Shown here one piece after another: positions 41,774 through 45,099 of a DNA stretch of 45,099 bases. Location of the stretch: assembly GCA_016786495.1 (NCBI GenBank), contig JAEUUJ010000069.1:1-45099 (forward strand), in the 5' to 3' direction. The position numbers and the translations under genes are program-made. Source of the DNA: Cyclobacteriaceae bacterium. Its GTDB lineage: Bacteria > Bacteroidota > Bacteroidia > Cytophagales > Cyclobacteriaceae. Every line of letters begins with the position of its first letter. The first letter of the stretch is position 1. Below the pieces are notes generated by a model. The model was not told the DNA's origin. It did no database searches and saw only the letters and a program-made list of their open reading frames with translations.

Positions 41774-42699
41774 TGCAGCAAAAGAAAAACATCCGGCTAC
41801 TGATTTCACTGGTTGTGCTGACTATCATCACAACGGCCTTGATTATCTTTTTTAATCGCGATAACAACGCGGTTGATAAGACCATTTTTCAGGTGGCTGA
41901 TTTGAAATCGGTCAATAAAGTCGTTCTCGAACGCGACTCCTCAAAAGTTGAATTGGTGCTTGACGCGAGCGGTCGTTGGCGCGTGAATGGCGAACTTGCT
42001 GATCCTGCCATGGTGGATGTATTGTTTGCCACGGTACAGCAGGCTGAACCGAAGCGAAAAATTTCTGATAAACTCACCGATTCACTCAACGCACTTCTTC
42101 ATCACCAGGGCGTTCATGTTTTACTTTTTCATGACAGTGAACAGATAAGCGATTTCTATGCAGGTGGCAATGCTTCGAAAACGCAGGCCTATTTTGCGAA
42201 AGGTGAAGATGAGGAGGTGTATGTAATGGTTATTCCGGGATACCGCGTGTACACATCGGGGATTTTTGAACTTGACGCGGCCGGATGGAAAGACAAGTAT
42301 GTGTTTGGATTTAACTGGCAGAACTTCAAAGACCTGAAGGTGTCGTTTGCCGCAAGCCCGGCAGATAACTTCGAGGTGGTAATGGATAAGTTACCGGCAA
42401 TTTCGGGTATTCAGGCCGACACCGCCAGGCTGAACGGTTTCCTGGATAATGTGTCGTTGCTCACGGTTGATCAATATCTCACCCGGGATCAGGCTTCGGT
42501 GTACGATAGTGCACGCCTGGTTCCTGCCGTTGAGTTGATCGTATCCGACCTTTCCGGCAAAAATTACAGCCTCGCGCTTTTCCCACAGCCGGGCAAGCAA
42601 GTTGTTTTTGGTCTGATTCAGGGCAAATACGCGGCAATTTTCGACTCAAGGAAAATTCTACCGCTGATAAAAAACAAAGGCTGGTTTGTAAAGAAATGA
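41773..42699 (+). CDS. DUF4340-type membrane-anchored protein following gldG
   Basis: 308 aa. A single N-terminal TM helix (about 7-26) precedes periplasmic repeats of about 90 residues beginning IFQVADLKSVNKVVLERDSSKVELV, characteristic of DUF4340. It starts one base inside the gldG stop (TGATG), so it is part of the gld unit. DUF4340 proteins commonly sit beside GldG-like ABC subunits, suggesting an extra extracytoplasmic component, but its role in gliding is not established. Confidence 0.82.
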   Translation: MQQKKNIRLLISLVVLTIITTALIIFFNRDNNAVDKTIFQVADLKSVNKVVLERDSSKVELVLDASGRWRVNGELADPAMVDVLFATVQQAEPKRKISDKLTDSLNALLHHQGVHVLLFHDSEQISDFYAGGNASKTQAYFAKGEDEEVYVMVIPGYRVYTSGIFELDAAGWKDKYVFGFNWQNFKDLKVSFAASPADNFEVVMDKLPAISGIQADTARLNGFLDNVSLLTVDQYLTRDQASVYDSARLVPAVELIVSDLSGKNYSLALFPQPGKQVVFGLIQGKYAAIFDSRKILPLIKNKGWFVKK

Positions 42700-42794
42700 T
42701 CGGGATTTGATTTGGCTGTCAGGGTCAATTCTTTTCCGAAATTCCTTTTTCTTTATACCTTTACCGTGCTTTAAAATCAAACCACTACAACAGA

Positions 42795-43919
42795 ATGAAG
42801 TTCATTGTAAACTCTGCTTATCTCCTGAAGCAGCTTTCCAATATTAACGGAGTTATCACTACCAACCCGGTTGTTCCCATCCTCGAGAACTTTTTGTTCG
42901 AACTGGAAAAAGGCAGCCTGACGGTTACAGCCTCCGATCTTCAGACCTCAATGATTACCGAACTCAATGTGGAATCCAAAGAAAAAGGAAACATTGCAGT
43001 TCCGGCCCGTATCCTGCTCGACACCTTGAAAAACCTGCCTGAGCAGCCCGTAACCTTCTCGATTGACGAGTCGACTTACGCCATCGAAATTATTTCTGAC
43101 AACGGTCGCTATAAGCTTTCCGGTGAAAACGCAACGGATTTCCCGAAAGTGCCGAATGTATCGAACGACTTTTCGGCTGAGATTTCTTCTGAAGTTCTGG
43201 CGCGCGCAGTCAACAATACCATTTTTGCCACCAGCAATGATGAACTCCGTCCTGCGATGACAGGTGTTTACGTCAACCTGGGCGAAAAGAATACTACGTT
43301 TGTGGCAACCGACGGTCACCGTTTGGTGCGTTATCGCAGAACCGATGTTAAATCAGACAACGGAAGCGCGATCATTATTCCGCGTAAAGCGCTGAACTTA
43401 TTGAAAGCTACTCTTCCAACTGAAAATGCTCCGGTTCACATCGACTTCAACCTGTCGAACGCATTCTTCAAATTTGGAAACATCCGGATGATTTGCCGGT
43501 TGATTGACGAGCGTTTCCCCGACTATGAAAACGTTATCCCTACGCAGAACGCGATTAAGATGACGATCGGTAGAAGCGAATTGCTTGGCGCCCTGAAGCG
43601 TATCTCAATCTATGCGAACAAAACAACGCATCAGGTTCGTCTGAAAATTACCGGAAGTGAATTACAAATCTCTGCGGAAGACCTCGACTTCTCAAACGAA
43701 GCAAACGAACGCCTGTCGTGCGAGCATGAAGGCGAAGATATCGAGATCGGTTTCAATGCGAGATTCCTGGTTGAAATGTTGAGTAACCTTGACACCAATC
43801 AGATCAGACTTTCGATGTCTGCTCCGAACAAAGCAGGCGTTTTACACCCGGCTGATAAAGACAAGAATGAAGATATTCTCATGCTGGTGATGCCGGTGAT
43901 GCTGAACCAGTACGTGTAG
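42795..43919 (+). CDS. dnaN: DNA polymerase III beta subunit (sliding clamp)
   Basis: 374 aa, full length with three similar domains. MKFIVNSAYLLKQLSNINGV, FLFELEKGSLTVTASDLQTS, ATDGHRLVRY (the conserved domain-2 turn) and the C-terminal segment ending MPVML are typical. The clamp tethers polymerase III to DNA. No dnaA is next to it, so this is not an obvious origin region. TACCTTTA (42756-42763) is a near match to the -7 box about 32 bases upstream. Confidence 0.97.
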   Translation: MKFIVNSAYLLKQLSNINGVITTNPVVPILENFLFELEKGSLTVTASDLQTSMITELNVESKEKGNIAVPARILLDTLKNLPEQPVTFSIDESTYAIEIISDNGRYKLSGENATDFPKVPNVSNDFSAEISSEVLARAVNNTIFATSNDELRPAMTGVYVNLGEKNTTFVATDGHRLVRYRRTDVKSDNGSAIIIPRKALNLLKATLPTENAPVHIDFNLSNAFFKFGNIRMICRLIDERFPDYENVIPTQNAIKMTIGRSELLGALKRISIYANKTTHQVRLKITGSELQISAEDLDFSNEANERLSCEHEGEDIEIGFNARFLVEMLSNLDTNQIRLSMSAPNKAGVLHPADKDKNEDILMLVMPVMLNQYV

Positions 43920-43950
43920 GTTTCTGATTTTAAAAAGTAAGATTTATAAA

Positions 43951-43999
43951 AAGATTTCAGGTTTCAGATCATGCGGTCTGCGATTTGAAATCTTTTCTT
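43951..43999. terminator. Bidirectional terminator between dnaN and the metallophosphoesterase
   Basis: AAGATTTCA (43951-43959) pairs with TGAAATCTT (43986-43994), and inner bases pair partly (GATC/GGTC). A T-rich tail TTCTTTTT follows on the plus strand and CTTTTTATAAAT on the minus strand. Located where the two convergent genes end. Confidence 0.7.
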
Positions 44000-44000
44000 T

Positions 44001-44501
44001 TTAAAGCGCTCCGCGTTTTCCAAGTTCGATCACTTCCATGTTTTTGATCTCCGTTCCTGAAATCTCAAACCGCACGAGCGTTTTGACGGAATGGAAGCCA
44101 TGATTGCCCGCAGCACCCGGATTGAGGTATACCATGTTTTTGTAGCTGGAGTCTTTTTTGATCCGCAGAATGTGGGAATGACCGCAAATGAAGATATCCG
44201 GTATGCGTGCGCTCAGGATTTTCTTAACACGGGGATTATAGTTTGGCGGTGCGCCTCCAATGTGCGTCATAAAAACCGATAAGCCTTCGCAGGTAAACCA
44301 CAAATCTTCCGGAAGTTTCGTTCTTAATTCTAAATCGTCAATGTTTCCGAACACGGCCCTGACCGGTTTGAAACTTTCAAGCTGCTCGAGCACACCGATG
44401 CCGAAGTCGCCACCGTGCCAGATTTCATCGCATGCCTGAAAGTAGTCGAACACCTTCGGGTCGAGAAAGCTGTGTGTGTCGGATAACAAGCCAATCTTCA
44501 T
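44001..44501 (-). CDS. YfcE/MJ0936-type metallophosphoesterase
   Basis: 166 aa. All metal motifs of calcineurin-like phosphodiesterases are visible: DTH (8-10), GGD (30-32), GNID (52-55), a lone His in MTHIGG (His80) and GHSH (107-110). Members hydrolyse phosphodiesters such as 2',3'-cAMP; substrate unknown here. Short-length soluble form. It is divergent from the NADP-binding gene across a 91-bp region with a perfect palindrome. Confidence 0.93.
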   Translation of the reverse strand: MKIGLLSDTHSFLDPKVFDYFQACDEIWHGGDFGIGVLEQLESFKPVRAVFGNIDDLELRTKLPEDLWFTCEGLSVFMTHIGGAPPNYNPRVKKILSARIPDIFICGHSHILRIKKDSSYKNMVYLNPGAAGNHGFHSVKTLVRFEISGTEIKNMEVIELGKRGAL

Positions 44502-44523
44502 GCTTCAAATGAAGGAATAAAGT

Positions 44524-44537
44524 TTTACGATCGTAAA
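44524..44537. promoter_or_regulatory. 14-bp perfect palindrome in a divergent promoter
   Basis: TTTACGATCGTAAA is fully self-complementary; with one extra T it extends to AAGTTT(T)ACGATCGTAAACTT (44519-44540). It lies 23 bp from the metallophosphoesterase start and about 55 bp from the opposite gene's ATG, a fitting place for a dimeric regulator. Confidence 0.45.
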
Positions 44538-44592
44538 CTTTTTTTTGAAAATTCTGGTATTCAATTCATATTCACCTAAACCCTCGATCATT

Positions 44593-45099
44593 ATGACTAA
44601 GAAGAAAATCGGCCTTATCGGTTCTGGCACTGTTTCACAGGTTCTTGCAAGTGGTTTCCTCAAACACGGTTACGATGTGATGGTTGGCACGCGCGACACG
44701 TCAAAGCTCGCAGCGTGGCATAGTAAAAATACCGGAGCCAAAGTCGGCAGTTTTGAAGACACAGCAGCATTTGGAGAAATTGTTGTGCTGGCGGTAAAGG
44801 GAATCGTAGCGGAAAAACTAACAACTTCGTTAAAGTCGCAGTTGGCCGGCAAGACGGTGATCGATACCACCAACCCCATTGCGGAAGCGCCTCCTGTTAA
44901 CGGAGTATTGAAGTTTTTCACCACACACGATGAATCGCTGCTCGAACGATTACAGAAGGCTGTGCCTGATGCGAACTTCGTGAAGGCGTTCAGTTGCGTT
45001 GGAAATTCCCGGATGGTTGACGTTGATATGAAAGAGGGCAAGCCCACCATGTTTATTTGTGGTAACCATGCCGGTGCGCGGGCAACGGTAAGCGGAATT
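44593..45099 (+). CDS. NADP-binding oxidoreductase of the F420-dependent NADP reductase-like family, 3'-truncated
   Basis: 169 codons to the window edge. N-terminal Rossmann motif KIGLIGSGTVSQVLASGF (residues 5-22) with GxGxxx pattern and basic residues after strand 2 (VGTRDTSKL), favouring NADP(H). DTTNPIAEAPPVNGVLKFF and FVKAFSCVGNSRMV are typical of this family, seen in many bacteria that lack F420. Real electron acceptor unknown. The start at 44593 gives the canonical N-terminus. The end is outside the window. Confidence 0.88.
   Translation, partial: MTKKKIGLIGSGTVSQVLASGFLKHGYDVMVGTRDTSKLAAWHSKNTGAKVGSFEDTAAFGEIVVLAVKGIVAEKLTTSLKSQLAGKTVIDTTNPIAEAPPVNGVLKFFTTHDESLLERLQKAVPDANFVKAFSCVGNSRMVDVDMKEGKPTMFICGNHAGARATVSGI

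Noticed and set aside
42700-42794. Replication origin next to dnaN
   Set aside because: No dnaA gene, DnaA-box cluster or AT-rich unwinding region was seen, and dnaN often lies away from the origin in Bacteroidota.

Overview
The window reads as chromosomal DNA of a gliding-type Bacteroidota, most likely Cytophagales (inferred from gene content; no marker was searched). Support comes from adjacent gldA-gldF-gldG, a protein with a type IX secretion sorting tail, paired 800-residue FtsX-like permeases, a GH97 glucosidase, and upstream boxes fitting the Bacteroidota -7 element TAnnTTTG instead of clear Shine-Dalgarno sites. It looks like core genome: no rRNA, tRNA, CRISPR, prophage, integrase or insertion sequence was seen.

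Layout. 1-2335 (+): a LysM/double-psi-barrel protein coupled to an OmpA-family protein. 2313-8112 (-): a TetR regulator, then paaA-paaB-paaC-dinB-paaD for the aerobic phenylacetyl-CoA epoxidase, a LemA-like lipoprotein and an AlkB-type hydroxylase. 8190-9910: small membrane proteins and a voltage-gated-type K+ channel. 10049-14403 (+): ffh, a 14-unit repeat protein and lspA, almost gapless. 14702-17053 (+): rimB-like protease, rimK and an AstE/AspA-like deacylase. 17050-25672 (-): two FtsX permeases, a GH97 alpha-glucosidase and a 7TM receptor, with a decayed YdeI/DUF1801 gene between the permeases and GH97. 25805-29121 (-): NDH-2 then Kup. 29569-34721: a coiled-coil lipoprotein, a CNNM/CorC protein, CorA, MscS and a polyprenyl diphosphate synthase. 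34723-38286 (-): a TPR protein with a peptidase-like N-terminus, an unknown small protein and a thioredoxin-fold protein. 38446-42699 (+): gldA-gldF-gldG-DUF4340. 42795-45099: dnaN, a metallophosphoesterase and the start of an F420-dependent-reductase-like NADP-binding protein.

How genes work together. The paa cluster is the clearest regulated unit: the TAnnTTTG box upstream of paaA is exactly the spacer of a perfect inverted repeat, a second repeat overlaps it, and the same half-site sits at the tetR promoter, suggesting autoregulated TetR repression. The cluster is unusual in having a tandem double-domain PaaB, an embedded DinB-fold gene and no PaaE reductase. Ion-transport genes recur (Kv channel, Kup, CNNM, CorA, MscS). 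The gld genes encode the ABC transporter linked to gliding in Flavobacterium.

No wholly new multi-gene system is obvious. The best leads are the paa operator and gene arrangement, the apparently inactivated metallopeptidase fused to TPRs, the repeat protein inside the ffh-lspA unit, and a perfect palindrome in the 44.5 kb divergent promoter.
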